A stretch of DNA of 64,000 nucleotides, from the NCBI GenBank assembly GCA_002747325.1, contig PDOZ01000028.1:1-64000 (forward strand), in the 5' to 3' direction. The stretch's first letter is position 1, and every line of letters starts with the position of its first letter. The notes under the pieces are model-generated. The model was given only the letters and a program-made list of their open reading frames with translations, ran no database searches and had not been told where the DNA came from. This DNA comes from Rhodobacterales bacterium. GTDB taxonomy: Bacteria > Pseudomonadota > Alphaproteobacteria > Rhodobacterales > Rhodobacteraceae. Made by a program: the position numbers and the translations under genes. Positions 1-10,787 of the stretch are shown one piece after another.

Positions 1-111
<111 letters not shown>

Positions 112-266
112 TCACATTCTGGGGGGTATCTACCCGGTTCCTATCCGCGCGCGACATACGAAATGGCCCGCTAAATTGCAAGCGGCTCTACGCGCCTTTA
201 GGTGAAATTCCCCCGCCAAGGCCGGTTTTTGCCGAAAAACGCGACTTTTACGCGGGCTTTCAGACA

Positions 267-293
267 AAAGCCCCACCATTTGGCGGGGCTTTC
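267..293 (-). terminator. Intrinsic terminator of the 305-976 gene
   Basis: aaagccccacca tt tggcggggcttt inverted repeat; fully paired (one G-U) on minus strand with T-rich tail. Confidence 0.7.
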
Positions 294-304
294 GGGAAGG
301 GCGT

Positions 305-976
305 TTACCGGCTCGGTTGTGGCTTCAGCGGTTGAATCGGGCGGCCCGGAGAGGTCGTGGCCGGGTCCATCTTGGAAGCATCGCCGAACCATTCCGGGTT
401 CTTCAGCATCCAGTCATGCACCGATTTGGCCAGATTGCGCGACAGGCTTTCCATCTGTTCTTCCGCCGTGCGGGTCAGACCGGAACCCACAAGCACCTCA
501 TGCCCCTCTTCAAACACGGTGAACCGCTTCGGCTTTTCGTTGATCGGCTTGCCGCCGTCGCGGTCGTTGAACACATAAACATCGGCCATCAGCACGGATT
601 TCGGCGAGGCGACGATCGGGATACCCGGCTGCGCCAGCGCATAGCCCAGCACGGCAACGGAAATGTGGTAATACTGGTCGCCATCATAGCGCGAGAAGCG
701 GTCGTTCATCGCCTTGCGCAGCGCGGCCTGCCATTCGCCCGGCTTGGCGGTCCGCGAAGCAGGACCAACTTCAGGATTATTTTCCGTCACAATATTATGG
801 CCAAACAGGAAACGCCCCATCGGCGGCGGGGTTTCGTCGAGGTCGTTGACGGTAGCACAAGCGGCGAGCATCCCCGCCAGCGCGGCAATGAGAGAGAAAC
901 GAATCAAGCGGTGCATGGCAGCTCCTTTAGGCAACGCAGTTGGGTCTTGGATAGCGCGTTGCAGCGCGTGGCGCAA
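305..976 (-). CDS. Predicted lipoprotein of unknown function (start probably internal, MHRLIRFS)
   Basis: Lipobox-like LAGMLAAC after hydrophobic signal. Confidence 0.7.
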   Translation of the reverse strand: MRHALQRAIQDPTALPKGAAMHRLIRFSLIAALAGMLAACATVNDLDETPPPMGRFLFGHNIVTENNPEVGPASRTAKPGEWQAALRKAMNDRFSRYDGDQYYHISVAVLGYALAQPGIPIVASPKSVLMADVYVFNDRDGGKPINEKPKRFTVFEEGHEVLVGSGLTRTAEEQMESLSRNLAKSVHDWMLKNPEWFGDASKMDPATTSPGRPIQPLKPQPSR

Positions 977-982
977 TCAAAG

Positions 983-2134
983 CTATTTTTTCCGCTGGCT
1001 GGACTGGGAGAAATCACGCACCGGACCGCCGCAAATCGCCCGCAGCGCCTGCCATTCCGCCGCGCTCAGCGCTGGCTCCGTCAACTTGCCCGCCGCTTCC
1101 GCCTCCGCCTGCGCCGCAAGCGACGCCTCGATGCGGGCGGTCATGCTCGGGTGGCTCGCCAGATGGGCCGCAAATCCGTCCAGATCGCCATACTCCGCCC
1201 GCAACCGCTCGAAGAAGGTGCCAATGGCAGCAGGCGGCAGACCCGCTTCGCTCAACTTGCCATGTGCATATTCATCGGCACGGGTTTCGGCGGCCTGCGA
1301 ATAGCTCGCGTCCACCATCTGATTGGCGAGCATCAGCATCACCGTGCCGCCGGCAAAATCACCAAACAACAGGCCCAGAACCCCAAACGATCCCGCATAG
1401 CGCAGCGCATCGCGGGTCGGGTCGCGGTAGACCACATGACCGATTTCATGCGCCAGAACGGCGGCAACCTCGTCCGGGTTCTGCGCCGCCTCGATCAACC
1501 CGCGAAACAGGACAACCTGCCCGCCCGGAAGCGCAAAGGCATTCTCCAGCTCGTGATCCAGAACGCTGACGCGGACCGGATAGGGCAGGTCCGCTTCAAC
1601 GTTCAACCGCGCTTCCATTTTCTCCAGCGCGGCCAGCCCTTCAGGCGCAGTGCAAAGCCCGACGGGTTGGTCAAAATCTTCCCCCATGGCGCTGCGAATC
1701 TGTTCAAACACGGTCTCGCCCAGCGCCCGCTCGCCCTCGGGCGGTAGCAATCTGGCCAGTTGCGCCGCCATGATCGGCACCAGCACAAAGATGATCAACG
1801 CGACAGAAGCCAGCGCCCCGGTGGCCCAGGCAAGGATCTTGCCCTTGTTTTCTACCGGCGGACGACGGCTCAGATTGGGCGCAAAACCCTTGAGATGCTC
1901 AATCATCGCCGCGTCGCGCAGCAACAGCCGCTCCTCGCCATGTCCGGCCAGACGCAACACCATCTCCGCCGGGTCCGCATGGTCCGGCAGGGCACGAAGA
2001 TCGACCAGCGGCCAGTCCAGCGGGCGGCGCCCATAGCCGGTGATGCGCAGCCGGTCGGGCAAAAGCTCAAGCTGAACCCGCGTCAGGATCGCCCGCACCC
2101 CGTCGAGAAAATCGCCTTCCGCATAAACCGCCAT
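983..2134 (-). CDS. M48-family metalloprotease
   Basis: HEIGHVV zinc motif in VLAHEIGHVVYRD; transmembrane segment. Confidence 0.85.
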   Translation of the reverse strand: MAVYAEGDFLDGVRAILTRVQLELLPDRLRITGYGRRPLDWPLVDLRALPDHADPAEMVLRLAGHGEERLLLRDAAMIEHLKGFAPNLSRRPPVENKGKILAWATGALASVALIIFVLVPIMAAQLARLLPPEGERALGETVFEQIRSAMGEDFDQPVGLCTAPEGLAALEKMEARLNVEADLPYPVRVSVLDHELENAFALPGGQVVLFRGLIEAAQNPDEVAAVLAHEIGHVVYRDPTRDALRYAGSFGVLGLLFGDFAGGTVMLMLANQMVDASYSQAAETRADEYAHGKLSEAGLPPAAIGTFFERLRAEYGDLDGFAAHLASHPSMTARIEASLAAQAEAEAAGKLTEPALSAAEWQALRAICGGPVRDFSQSSQRKK

Positions 2135-3348
2135 CAGAACCCTCCCCCGAGCGGCAGCGCATCGGCAAACCCTTCCGCCTCGCTGAAATCATCGCGCTCG
2201 CGCTGGTGAATGCGGTCCAGCTTTTCCACCCGCACCAGCCGCGTATTCTCGGCAAAATGCTTCGCCACCGGCAGGGTGAAAAACACTTCGCGCAGGCTGT
2301 CGCCAATGAGAAAAATCGCGAAATAGGCCATCAGGCCCAACACGGTCAGCAACCAACTTGGAAGAGCAATAATGGCCTCTAAATTCATCTCACCATTCAC
2401 AAAAATTTCTGGCGAAATCAACCATCCCATCACGGCAGAAATTGCCGCGAAGAAAAGCCCCAACGCACCTACCAGCAAGTTAATTGCGATGATGCCAACA
2501 AGATAAATGCCAATAACCGAAGCGGTGGACGGATTACAGTCAAACCCCATCCCGGCAACGCTCTTCGCCTCCATCATGCGCTTGTAACTGCCAACGCGCC
2601 AATGGGCCAAACCAATGGCGGCGAGAATGCCCCCGGCGACAATCCCCCCGACCAGAAAAGGCATAGCCGCCGCCCCCTCATCCGGCGCTTCCAACGCAAC
2701 CGCCAGCCCCACAAAACTGCCCACCATCATCACCGCGCCAATATACAGCGGCAGCATGGGGCGGATCAGCATGGTCCAGCTTCCCCCCTGATGAAAATGC
2801 TCCGTGCCGAACAGGGTGCGGTCGGTCCAGTATTTCTCCAGCCGGAAGCGCTTGAGCGGCCACAGCAGGCCGAGGCTGACAATGGTCAGGGTCCAGTAAA
2901 GCATCGCCCGCCAGATATAGCCCATCACCCCCGGCTCCAGCCCGAACCGGATACCGCGCCACCGGCTGCGGGCGAAAACATAGCGCCGCGAACGGTATTG
3001 CGCGAAGAAGATGAAGGGGACGAGGCCGAGGAAACTGAGGATATAAGCCGAGGCTTCCCCATCAAGATACGCGAAGGAGAAAAACATCAGGATCAGGTTT
3101 ACCACGCCGATATAGAAGGCAAGGATGACCACAGCCGTCAGAAAACCCAGAAGCTTCTCCGTCGGTCGCCCGACATATTCCAGCGGCACCCCGCCGGGCC
3201 GGATCGCAGACCAGTAATAGCGCCGCAAGCGGGTCTTCATCCAGAAGCGGTAAAGCCCAAGAGTCAGCACCGTCAGCAACCCGGCCTTCAGCGACAGAGC
3301 CAGCACCTTGCCCTTGGTTCCGGTGTGAAACGTGTCGAGTTCCTGCAT
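2134..3348 (-). CDS. DUF898/YjgN-family multi-pass membrane protein
   Basis: Hydrophobic repeats, LTLGLYRFWMKTRLRRYYWSAI motif; stop/start overlap with 983-2134. Confidence 0.75.
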   Translation of the reverse strand: MQELDTFHTGTKGKVLALSLKAGLLTVLTLGLYRFWMKTRLRRYYWSAIRPGGVPLEYVGRPTEKLLGFLTAVVILAFYIGVVNLILMFFSFAYLDGEASAYILSFLGLVPFIFFAQYRSRRYVFARSRWRGIRFGLEPGVMGYIWRAMLYWTLTIVSLGLLWPLKRFRLEKYWTDRTLFGTEHFHQGGSWTMLIRPMLPLYIGAVMMVGSFVGLAVALEAPDEGAAAMPFLVGGIVAGGILAAIGLAHWRVGSYKRMMEAKSVAGMGFDCNPSTASVIGIYLVGIIAINLLVGALGLFFAAISAVMGWLISPEIFVNGEMNLEAIIALPSWLLTVLGLMAYFAIFLIGDSLREVFFTLPVAKHFAENTRLVRVEKLDRIHQRERDDFSEAEGFADALPLGGGF

Positions 3349-3351
3349 GGA

Positions 3352-5694
3352 TCAATCCGTGAACTTGTTGTCGCGCGGGAAGCCATGCGGCGGCAGCCGG
3401 CCAACGGAGGCGCGTTTGCCGATCCAGGGCGACATATCGACCTCGGTGCGCCGCCGGTCGCCGCCTGCGGCCCAGCTCAGCCCTTCCGACAGGGTAAAGG
3501 TGGTAATATCAGAAAGCCCACCATCCAGCTCCAACACCCCCTGTTTGCCGCGCGCGGAATTGTATTTCTGCAACCGAACCCCCTTGCCGCGCCCCATTTC
3601 CGGCAGATCGGCCAGCGGGAAAACGAGCAACTTGCGGTTCTGGCTGACAACGGCAACATAATCGCCCGAAACCGGCTTGCAGATCACTGCCTTGCCATCG
3701 CCGACATTCAGCACCTGCTTGCCGCCCTTGGTCTGCGCCACGAGGTCATCGGCGGCCACGACAAAGCCGTTCCCCTCGCTCGATGCAACGATCATTTTCG
3801 CGCCCGTCTGATGCACGAACATATCCACAATGCCGACATCATTGGGCAGATCGACCATCAACCGCACCGGCTCGCCCATGCCCCGCCCGCCGGGCAGGTT
3901 GGCAGCCAGCACAGTGTAAAACCGGCCGTTTTCGGCGAAAATCACGATCTTGTCGGTGGTCTCGGCATGGAAAGCAAACCGCGGCCCGTCGCCGTCCTTG
4001 AACTTGAACTCGCGACCAAGATCGACATGCCCGGACATGGCGCGGATCCAGCCCATCTGCGAACAGACCACGGTGATCGGTTCGCGCTCGATCATTGCTT
4101 CCAGCGGCACGTCGGCGACCTCGCCCGCCTCGGCAAACCCGGTCCGGCGCGCACCGCCCTCATAGTCTTTGCCAAAGATCCGCTTGGCCTCGCGCAACTG
4201 GTCGGTGATTTTGCTCCATTGCAACGCCTCGCTGTCGAGCAAATCCTCCAGCCCCGCGCGCTCCTCCATCAACGCATCGCGTTCGCGCACAAGCTCCATT
4301 TCCTCCAGACGCCGCAGCGAGCGCAAGCGCATGTTGAGAATGGCATCGGTCTGCACCTCGCTCAACTCCCCGCCGCCGGGCGCAGGAGAAACATAATCCG
4401 CCTCCGAGGTCGCGCGGACATGGTCGAGCGACCAATCCTCGCGCATCAGGGCCGCTTTCGGCTCCTCATCGTAGCGGATAATATCAATCACCCGGTCAAG
4501 ATTGAGAAAGGCAACGATGAACCCTTCCAGCACTTCCAGCCGGTGGTCGATCTTCTCCATCCGGTGCCGGGAACGGCGCTGCAACACGTCGCGGCGGAAA
4601 TCGAGGAACGCGCGCAAGACCTCCTTGAGCGAACAAACTTTCGGCGTCACCCCGTCAATCAGCACGTTCATATTGAGCGAAAACCGGGTTTCCAGATCGG
4701 AATTGCGGAACATGACTCCCATCAGGGTTTCCGGGTCCACATTCTTCGATTTCGGCTCCAGAACAAGGCGAATATCGTCGGCGCTCTCGTCGCGCACATC
4801 CCCGAGAATCGGCACTTTCTTGAGCTGTATCAGCTCGGCGATTTTCTCGATCAGCTTCGATTTCTGCACCTGATAGGGAATCTCTGTGACCACGATCTGC
4901 CACTGCCCCCGCCCAAGGTCTTCCACTTCCCATTTCGCGCGCAGCCGGATCGACCCACGCCCGGTGCGATACGCCTTGGCGATGACCTCGCGCGGCTCGA
5001 CAATGACGCCACCAGTCGGGAAATCAGGACCGGGCACATAATTGAGCAGGGTATCGTCGCGCGCATCCGGCGTCTTGATCAGATGCACGCAGGCATCGAC
5101 CAGTTCGGCGATATTATGCGGCGGAATGTTGGTCGCCATGCCAACCGCAATCCCCGCCGCGCCATTGGCCAACAGATGCGGGAAGGTCGCGGGCAAGACC
5201 ACCGGCTCTTCCAGACGCCCATCGTAATTCTCGCGAAAATCCACCGCATTTTCGTCGAGACCCTCCAGCATCGCCTCGGCGACGAAGGTCATGCGGGCCT
5301 CGGTGTAGCGCGAAGCGGCAGGGTTGTCGCCGTCGATATTGCCGAAATTGCCCTGCCCATCGACCAGCGGATAGCGCACGTTGAAATCCTGCGCCAGACG
5401 CGCCATCGCATCATAAATCGCCGCATCGCCGTGGGGGTGGAAATCTCCCATCGTGTCGCCGGAAATCTTGGCAGATTTCAAAAACTTACCACCGGAATTC
5501 AGCTTCAGACGGTGCATGGCATAGAGGATGCGTCGATGCACCGGCTTCAACCCGTCGCGCGCATCCGGCAGGGCGCGGTTCATGATGGTCGAAAGCGCAT
5601 AGGTCAGATAGCGCTCGCCAATGGCGCGGCGCAGCGGCTCGGAAGTCTCGAAGCCGACCGGCTCCCCGGATGTCTCGTCAATCAAATCGGTCAT
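3352..5694 (-). CDS. parC: DNA topoisomerase IV subunit A
   Basis: RALPDARDGLKPVHRRILYAM...AAIYDAMARLAQDFNVRYPLVDGQGNFG; start MTDLIDET. Confidence 0.95.
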   Translation of the reverse strand: MTDLIDETSGEPVGFETSEPLRRAIGERYLTYALSTIMNRALPDARDGLKPVHRRILYAMHRLKLNSGGKFLKSAKISGDTMGDFHPHGDAAIYDAMARLAQDFNVRYPLVDGQGNFGNIDGDNPAASRYTEARMTFVAEAMLEGLDENAVDFRENYDGRLEEPVVLPATFPHLLANGAAGIAVGMATNIPPHNIAELVDACVHLIKTPDARDDTLLNYVPGPDFPTGGVIVEPREVIAKAYRTGRGSIRLRAKWEVEDLGRGQWQIVVTEIPYQVQKSKLIEKIAELIQLKKVPILGDVRDESADDIRLVLEPKSKNVDPETLMGVMFRNSDLETRFSLNMNVLIDGVTPKVCSLKEVLRAFLDFRRDVLQRRSRHRMEKIDHRLEVLEGFIVAFLNLDRVIDIIRYDEEPKAALMREDWSLDHVRATSEADYVSPAPGGGELSEVQTDAILNMRLRSLRRLEEMELVRERDALMEERAGLEDLLDSEALQWSKITDQLREAKRIFGKDYEGGARRTGFAEAGEVADVPLEAMIEREPITVVCSQMGWIRAMSGHVDLGREFKFKDGDGPRFAFHAETTDKIVIFAENGRFYTVLAANLPGGRGMGEPVRLMVDLPNDVGIVDMFVHQTGAKMIVASSEGNGFVVAADDLVAQTKGGKQVLNVGDGKAVICKPVSGDYVAVVSQNRKLLVFPLADLPEMGRGKGVRLQKYNSARGKQGVLELDGGLSDITTFTLSEGLSWAAGGDRRRTEVDMSPWIGKRASVGRLPPHGFPRDNKFTD

Positions 5695-5798
5695 ACCGCC
5701 TCTTACCCGGACCATTTCAGCGGGGCAAGCCGGGCGGGTTTGAAAGCTCCCCCTTCCCCGATGGCGTTTCACGCTCTAGAATCAAGACAGGAGGAATC

Positions 5799-6422
5799 AT
5801 GGGCATCATCCGGTTGATACTGATCACGCTGGTCGCGTTGTTTGTCGTTTTGTGGATATGGGGCGACGATGAAGGCTTGCCGGAAACCCGGCTCGAACGC
5901 ACGCCCGAGCCGACACCCGTTGCCGAACCGGACGCGCCGCCCGCAACGGAACCGATCACCCTCGCCCCCGCTGCGACAGACCCGGCGCTGGTAGACACCG
6001 AAGCTGCGCTGGCCAATGTCGGGGGGGCAGGCGCCGTGCGCGAAAGCGTAACGGACCTGCTTGAAGAAGCCGAAACCGCGCTGGAGGAAACCGAGCCAGC
6101 AACGACACCTCCAATAGCGGTCCCGGAGACTGCCGCGCCAACACCTCCCGCGATAACCGGCGGCCCCCGCCCCGAAACACGGCCCGATTCGCAACCAACA
6201 CCCGCCCCGCAGCCCGCCACCGCGCCGAAATTCCTGACCGTCACCGGCTCACGGGTCAATCTACGCGAAGGACCAGACACCACGCACCCGGTTGTCACTG
6301 CCCTGACCTCCGGCACCCGCGTTGAAGACCTTGGCCGCGAGGCAAATGGCTGGCATCAGTTGCGCACATCGGATGGCACCGTCGGCTATATGTCCGGCGA
6401 CTTCCTGTCCCCCACCAACTAA
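5799..6422 (+). CDS. SH3 (SH3b) domain protein with Pro/Thr-rich linker
   Basis: TM segment then C-terminal VNLREGPDTTHPVVTALTSGTRVEDLG...GWHQLRTSDGTVGYMSGDFL. Confidence 0.8.
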   Translation: MGIIRLILITLVALFVVLWIWGDDEGLPETRLERTPEPTPVAEPDAPPATEPITLAPAATDPALVDTEAALANVGGAGAVRESVTDLLEEAETALEETEPATTPPIAVPETAAPTPPAITGGPRPETRPDSQPTPAPQPATAPKFLTVTGSRVNLREGPDTTHPVVTALTSGTRVEDLGREANGWHQLRTSDGTVGYMSGDFLSPTN

Positions 6423-6429
6423 GGCCCAC

Positions 6430-7257
6430 ATGACCCGTTCCATCCTGATCACCGGCTGTTCCTCCGGCATTGGCTACGACGCCGCCCACACCCTCGCCCA
6501 GCGGGGATGGCGCGTCTTTGCCACCTGCCGACAGGAAAAAGACTGCGCCCGGCTGCGCGACGAAGGGCTGATCGCGCCCCGGCTGGACCATACCGACCCC
6601 GAAAGCATCGCCGCCGCGCTGGCCGAGGCCACGGCAGACGGCCCGCTCGACGCGATTTTCGCCAACGGCGCTTTTGCCATGCCCGGCGCGCTGGAAGACC
6701 TACCCACCGGCGGCTTGCGTGAGATTTTCGAGACCAACCTCTTCGGCGTGCATGAGCTGGTGCGCCAGACCCTGCCTCATTTTCGCGCCAATGGCGGCGG
6801 GCGCATCGTGCTTTGCTCCTCGGTTCTGGGCTATTTCCCCTACAAATGGCGCGGTGCCTATACCTCCACCAAATTCGCGCTGGAAGGCTATGGCGACGTG
6901 TTGCGGTTGGAAATGGCCGATGCGGGCATTCATGTCTCGCTGATCGAGCCCGGCCCCATCACCTCGCGCATCCGCGAAAACGCCATCCCGCATTTCGAGC
7001 GCTGGTTTGACTGGCGCGCTTCACCCCGCGCGGCGCAATACGAGGGCGACCTCCTGCCCCGGCTCTATGACGACACCGCGCCGAAAGACCGCTTTGAACT
7101 GCCCGCCAGCGCCGTGACCGATGTTTTGATCCACGCCGTCGAATCCCCCCGCCCCCGCGCGCGATACCGGGTGACGCGGCCCGCGAAAATCGGTTATGCT
7201 CTGAAACGAGTTCTGACCACACGGGCGCTGGATCGCCTGTTGCGCAAGCTGGATTAA
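6430..7257 (+). CDS. Short-chain dehydrogenase/reductase
   Basis: ILITGCSSGIGYDAA; YTSTKFALEGY active-site motif. Confidence 0.9.
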   Translation: MTRSILITGCSSGIGYDAAHTLAQRGWRVFATCRQEKDCARLRDEGLIAPRLDHTDPESIAAALAEATADGPLDAIFANGAFAMPGALEDLPTGGLREIFETNLFGVHELVRQTLPHFRANGGGRIVLCSSVLGYFPYKWRGAYTSTKFALEGYGDVLRLEMADAGIHVSLIEPGPITSRIRENAIPHFERWFDWRASPRAAQYEGDLLPRLYDDTAPKDRFELPASAVTDVLIHAVESPRPRARYRVTRPAKIGYALKRVLTTRALDRLLRKLD

Positions 7258-7300
7258 CCGGAAACACAGGCGGCACGTTCGCTGCATACAGGAGCAAAAA

Positions 7301-7873
7301 ATGGTAACTCTGAGCCGCATTTACACCCGCACCGGCGACAAAGGGCAAACGGCGCTCGGTAATGGCGAGCGACGGGCGAAACATGACCTGCGGGTCGAGG
7401 CCTACGGCACGGTCGACGAGGTGAATGCCTGTGCGGGGCTGGTGCGGCTGCATACGAAAGGCGAGATGGACGCCGCGCTGGCGCGCATTCAAAACGACCT
7501 CTTCGACCTCGGTGCGGACCTGTGCCGCCCGGACATGGCCAAGGACGCCGATGCAGAATACCCACCGCTGCGGGTGGTCGATGCACAGGTCGAACGGCTG
7601 GAGGCGGAAATCGACGCCATGAATGCGGCGCTCACAACCCTGAAAAGCTTCATCCTGCCCGGCGGAAGTCCGGCGGCGGCAAACCTGCACCTGATGCGCA
7701 CGGTGAGCCGACGGGCGGAGCGGCTCGCGGTGGCGCTGGCGGAGATCGAAGACATCAATCCCGTCTGCGTGCGCTACCTGAATCGCCTCTCGGACTGGTG
7801 CTTCGTCGCCTCGCGCGCCGCAAACGATAACGGCGCAACCGACGTTCTCTGGGTTCCCGGCGCCAACCGATAG
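7301..7873 (+). CDS. PduO-type cob(I)alamin adenosyltransferase
   Basis: IYTRTGDKGQTALGNGERRAKHDLRVEAYGTVDEVNA; C-terminal CVRYLNRLSDWCFVASRAAN. Confidence 0.9.
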   Translation: MVTLSRIYTRTGDKGQTALGNGERRAKHDLRVEAYGTVDEVNACAGLVRLHTKGEMDAALARIQNDLFDLGADLCRPDMAKDADAEYPPLRVVDAQVERLEAEIDAMNAALTTLKSFILPGGSPAAANLHLMRTVSRRAERLAVALAEIEDINPVCVRYLNRLSDWCFVASRAANDNGATDVLWVPGANR

Positions 7874-8044
7874 GCCCAAACCCTGCGACAAATTCGGCAT
7901 TTTCAAAAAACGCGGCGTCGAAAACCGGAAATTTGCGCATTTTCTTGCGCAACCCCATTGTTCCACCCGCCCGCAACGGCTTAAACAAATGCCATTCAAC
8001 GCCCCATGCCTGATGCCGGGGCATTCTATTGGGAGAGACACGCA

Positions 8045-8803
8045 ATGAAGGTACTTGTGCCTGTGAAACGCGTGATCGACTACAACGTGAAAGTGCGCGT
8101 CAAAGCGGACGGAAGCGGGGTCGATCTTGCGAATGTGAAGATGTCGATGAACCCATTCGACGAAATCGCCGTCGAAGAGGCCATCCGCTTGAAAGAGGCC
8201 GGGAAGGCCGATGAAGTCGTCGTGGTATCCATCGGCGTGAAACAGGCTCAGGAAACCCTGCGCACTGCGCTGGCGATGGGCGCGGACCGGGCGATCCTCG
8301 TGGTTGCCGCCGATGACGTGCATGACGACATCGAGCCGCTCGCCGTTGCCAAGATCCTCGCCAAAGTGGTAGAAGAGGAAGCGCCGCAGCTGGTGATCGC
8401 TGGCAAACAGGCCATCGACAACGACATGAACGCCACCGGCCAGATGCTCGCCGCCCTGCTGGGCTGGGGTCAGGGCACCTTCGCTTCCGAAGTTGCGCTG
8501 GACGGCGATGCGGTCAACGTGACCCGCGAAATCGACGGCGGCCTGCAAACCGTGAAGCTGAAGCTTCCGGCCATCGTGACCGCCGACCTGCGCCTCAACG
8601 AGCCGCGTTATGCTTCGCTGCCGAACATCATGAAGGCGAAGAAAAAGCCGCTGGACGAGAAAACCGCCGCAGATTACGGCGTTGACACCGCTCCGCGCCT
8701 CGAAATCGTCAAGACCTCGGAGCCGGCAGAACGTCAGGCGGGTATCAAGGTTGCCGACGTGGCGGAGCTTGTTACGAAACTCAAAGAAGCGGGGGCAATC
8801 TGA
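8045..8803 (+). CDS. etfB: Electron transfer flavoprotein beta subunit
   Basis: [19 protein letters not shown]...[16 protein letters not shown]; stop overlaps etfA start. Confidence 0.95.
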   Translation: MKVLVPVKRVIDYNVKVRVKADGSGVDLANVKMSMNPFDEIAVEEAIRLKEAGKADEVVVVSIGVKQAQETLRTALAMGADRAILVVAADDVHDDIEPLAVAKILAKVVEEEAPQLVIAGKQAIDNDMNATGQMLAALLGWGQGTFASEVALDGDAVNVTREIDGGLQTVKLKLPAIVTADLRLNEPRYASLPNIMKAKKKPLDEKTAADYGVDTAPRLEIVKTSEPAERQAGIKVADVAELVTKLKEAGAI

Positions 8804-9729
8804 TGGCAGTTCTTCTTCTTGCTGAAGTCTCCGGCGGCGAACTGGCCGTCGATGCGACCTCCAAAGCGCTGACCGCCGCCAAGGCGATGGGCGATGTGAC
8901 CGTGCTGTGCGCCTCCGCCTCCTGCGGCGGTGCAGCCGAAGCGGCGGCCAAGCTCGATGGCGTTGCCAAAGTGCTGTGCGCCGACGATGCGGCTTATGCC
9001 AATGGCCTCGCCGAGCCGGTTGCGGACCTCGTGGTTTCGCTGGCGGGCGATTATTCGCACATCGTCGCCCCGGCGACCTCGTTCGCCAAAAACGTCTTAC
9101 CGCGCGTGGCCGCGCTGCTCGACGTGATGGTGATTTCCGACGTTTCCGCCGTGGTGGATGCCGACACGTTCGAGCGTCCGGTTTACGCCGGTAACGCCGT
9201 GCAGACGGTCAAATCCTCCGACGCGACCAAGGTGGTTTCCGTGCGGACCTCTACCTTCGACGCCGCTGGCGAAGGCGGTTCGGCTGCGGTCGAAAGCGTT
9301 GCCGCTGCGGGCGATCCGGGGCTTTCCGCCTGGGTCGAGGACAAGGTTGCCGAGAGCGACCGCCCGGAGCTGACCTCCGCTGGCGTCGTGGTTTCCGGTG
9401 GTCGCGGCGTGGGTTCGGAAGAGAACTTCGCGCTGATCGAGAAGCTGGCCGACAAGCTCGGTGCAGCGGTTGGCGCTTCCCGCGCCGCTGTCGATTCGGG
9501 CTTTGCGCCGAACGACTGGCAGGTGGGTCAGACCGGCAAGGTCGTCGCCCCGGATCTCTACATCGCTGTAGGCATCTCCGGCGCGATCCAGCACCTCGCC
9601 GGCATGAAGGACTCGAAGATCATCGTTGCGATCAACAAGGACGAAGAAGCGCCGATCTTCCAGGTCGCCGATTTCGGCCTCGTTGCCGACCTGTTCGACG
9701 CGGTTCCGGCCCTGACCGACGCGCTTTAA
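8803..9729 (+). CDS. etfA: Electron transfer flavoprotein alpha subunit
   Basis: [13 protein letters not shown]...[45 protein letters not shown]-type FAD domain. Confidence 0.95.
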   Translation: MAVLLLAEVSGGELAVDATSKALTAAKAMGDVTVLCASASCGGAAEAAAKLDGVAKVLCADDAAYANGLAEPVADLVVSLAGDYSHIVAPATSFAKNVLPRVAALLDVMVISDVSAVVDADTFERPVYAGNAVQTVKSSDATKVVSVRTSTFDAAGEGGSAAVESVAAAGDPGLSAWVEDKVAESDRPELTSAGVVVSGGRGVGSEENFALIEKLADKLGAAVGASRAAVDSGFAPNDWQVGQTGKVVAPDLYIAVGISGAIQHLAGMKDSKIIVAINKDEEAPIFQVADFGLVADLFDAVPALTDAL

Positions 9730-9747
9730 GCCAAAGCAAAACCATAG

Positions 9748-9776
9748 AAAGGCCCGCCCCTCCGGCGGGCCTTTTG
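9748..9776 (+). terminator. Intrinsic terminator after etfBA
   Basis: aaaggcccgcc cctcc ggcgggccttttgc hairpin plus T tract. Confidence 0.85.
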
Positions 9777-9778
9777 CT

Positions 9779-10609
9779 TTACCCGATCAGCTTGTCCAGA
9801 ACCGGGGTAAGCGCCTGCGCCGCCCGTTCCTGCGCGACGACGCCCAGCGCACCGCTTGCCGCGGGCGCTTCCATCTCGGCAAAGACCAGCCCCTCCTGCC
9901 CCACTTCGATTTCCTTGCTGGAAACAACCACTTCCACATAATCACTCACAAAGGGCCGCAGCGCGTTCAGCATGGCACGATCGACAAAAAGCGGGTCATG
10001 ATCAAAGGTCGGCGCGCCAATCGCATCTTCAGGCGCATGATCCGCCATCCACAGCAACACAACCTTGCTGTCAATCGACGCGATCAACGACTTCATCCGC
10101 GCGGTCCACGCCTCTTTCAACTCCTGCTCCACCAGCTCAAACTTATCCTCGGAAACCTCATACAGCGCTTGCAGCAAGTGCCGCGTGAAGTTGAATTCTG
10201 TGAAATCCACCTCGCGGTAAATGGTTTGCAGCAAAGAGGAAGCGCGCAGGAAACGGTCGTTGCGACGCGGATGCACCGCATAAAACCGATTGGACATATT
10301 CTGCGCGCCGGCGATCTGGATCACCGTCACTTCCGCCGCCGAACACATATCCAGCACCGTTTTGTCGTTAATGAACACATCGACGCCCGCATTGACGTAA
10401 CCGAGATTAAGCACCGGCATTCCCGCCGCTTCTTCGACCTGCGTCGCAAACGGCGTTTCCACGAACTTGCCGTATGTCTCCGTTCCCCCGATCATCGCCG
10501 TATATGGCCCCACGATCCGGCGTTTCGGACCGCGAAACAACAATTTGGACTTCCCATACCGACACGGCAAATAATCAAGGGAACCATCTCCCAGGTTTTC
10601 ATAGGCCAT
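9779..10609 (-). CDS. DUF6473-like protein
   Basis: MAYENLGDGSLDYLPCRYGKSKLLFRGPKR... resembles a family common in Rhodobacteraceae; recalled, not searched. Confidence 0.65.
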   Translation of the reverse strand: MAYENLGDGSLDYLPCRYGKSKLLFRGPKRRIVGPYTAMIGGTETYGKFVETPFATQVEEAAGMPVLNLGYVNAGVDVFINDKTVLDMCSAAEVTVIQIAGAQNMSNRFYAVHPRRNDRFLRASSLLQTIYREVDFTEFNFTRHLLQALYEVSEDKFELVEQELKEAWTARMKSLIASIDSKVVLLWMADHAPEDAIGAPTFDHDPLFVDRAMLNALRPFVSDYVEVVVSSKEIEVGQEGLVFAEMEAPAASGALGVVAQERAAQALTPVLDKLIG

Positions 10610-10787
10610 TCCACCCACTCCTTTAAATTTCACCCTGAGGAGAGATTCGCGCAAAAACCTTTAGATTTCCCTAAAGTCACAATTAAATGTTTTCAGGTAA
10701 GGATTTGTTAGTTTTTCGCCGCAAACGAACCCTTGCACCGCCGCTGCGGAACGGTCAAAAATGTTGCAAGGAAAAAGAGGAAATGAC

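Noticed and set aside
2602-5817. 1071-aa ORF on the + strand
   Set aside because: Antisense shadow ORF of parC/DUF898 genes; His/Arg/Gln-rich composition typical of GC-rich antisense frames and no recognisable domain.
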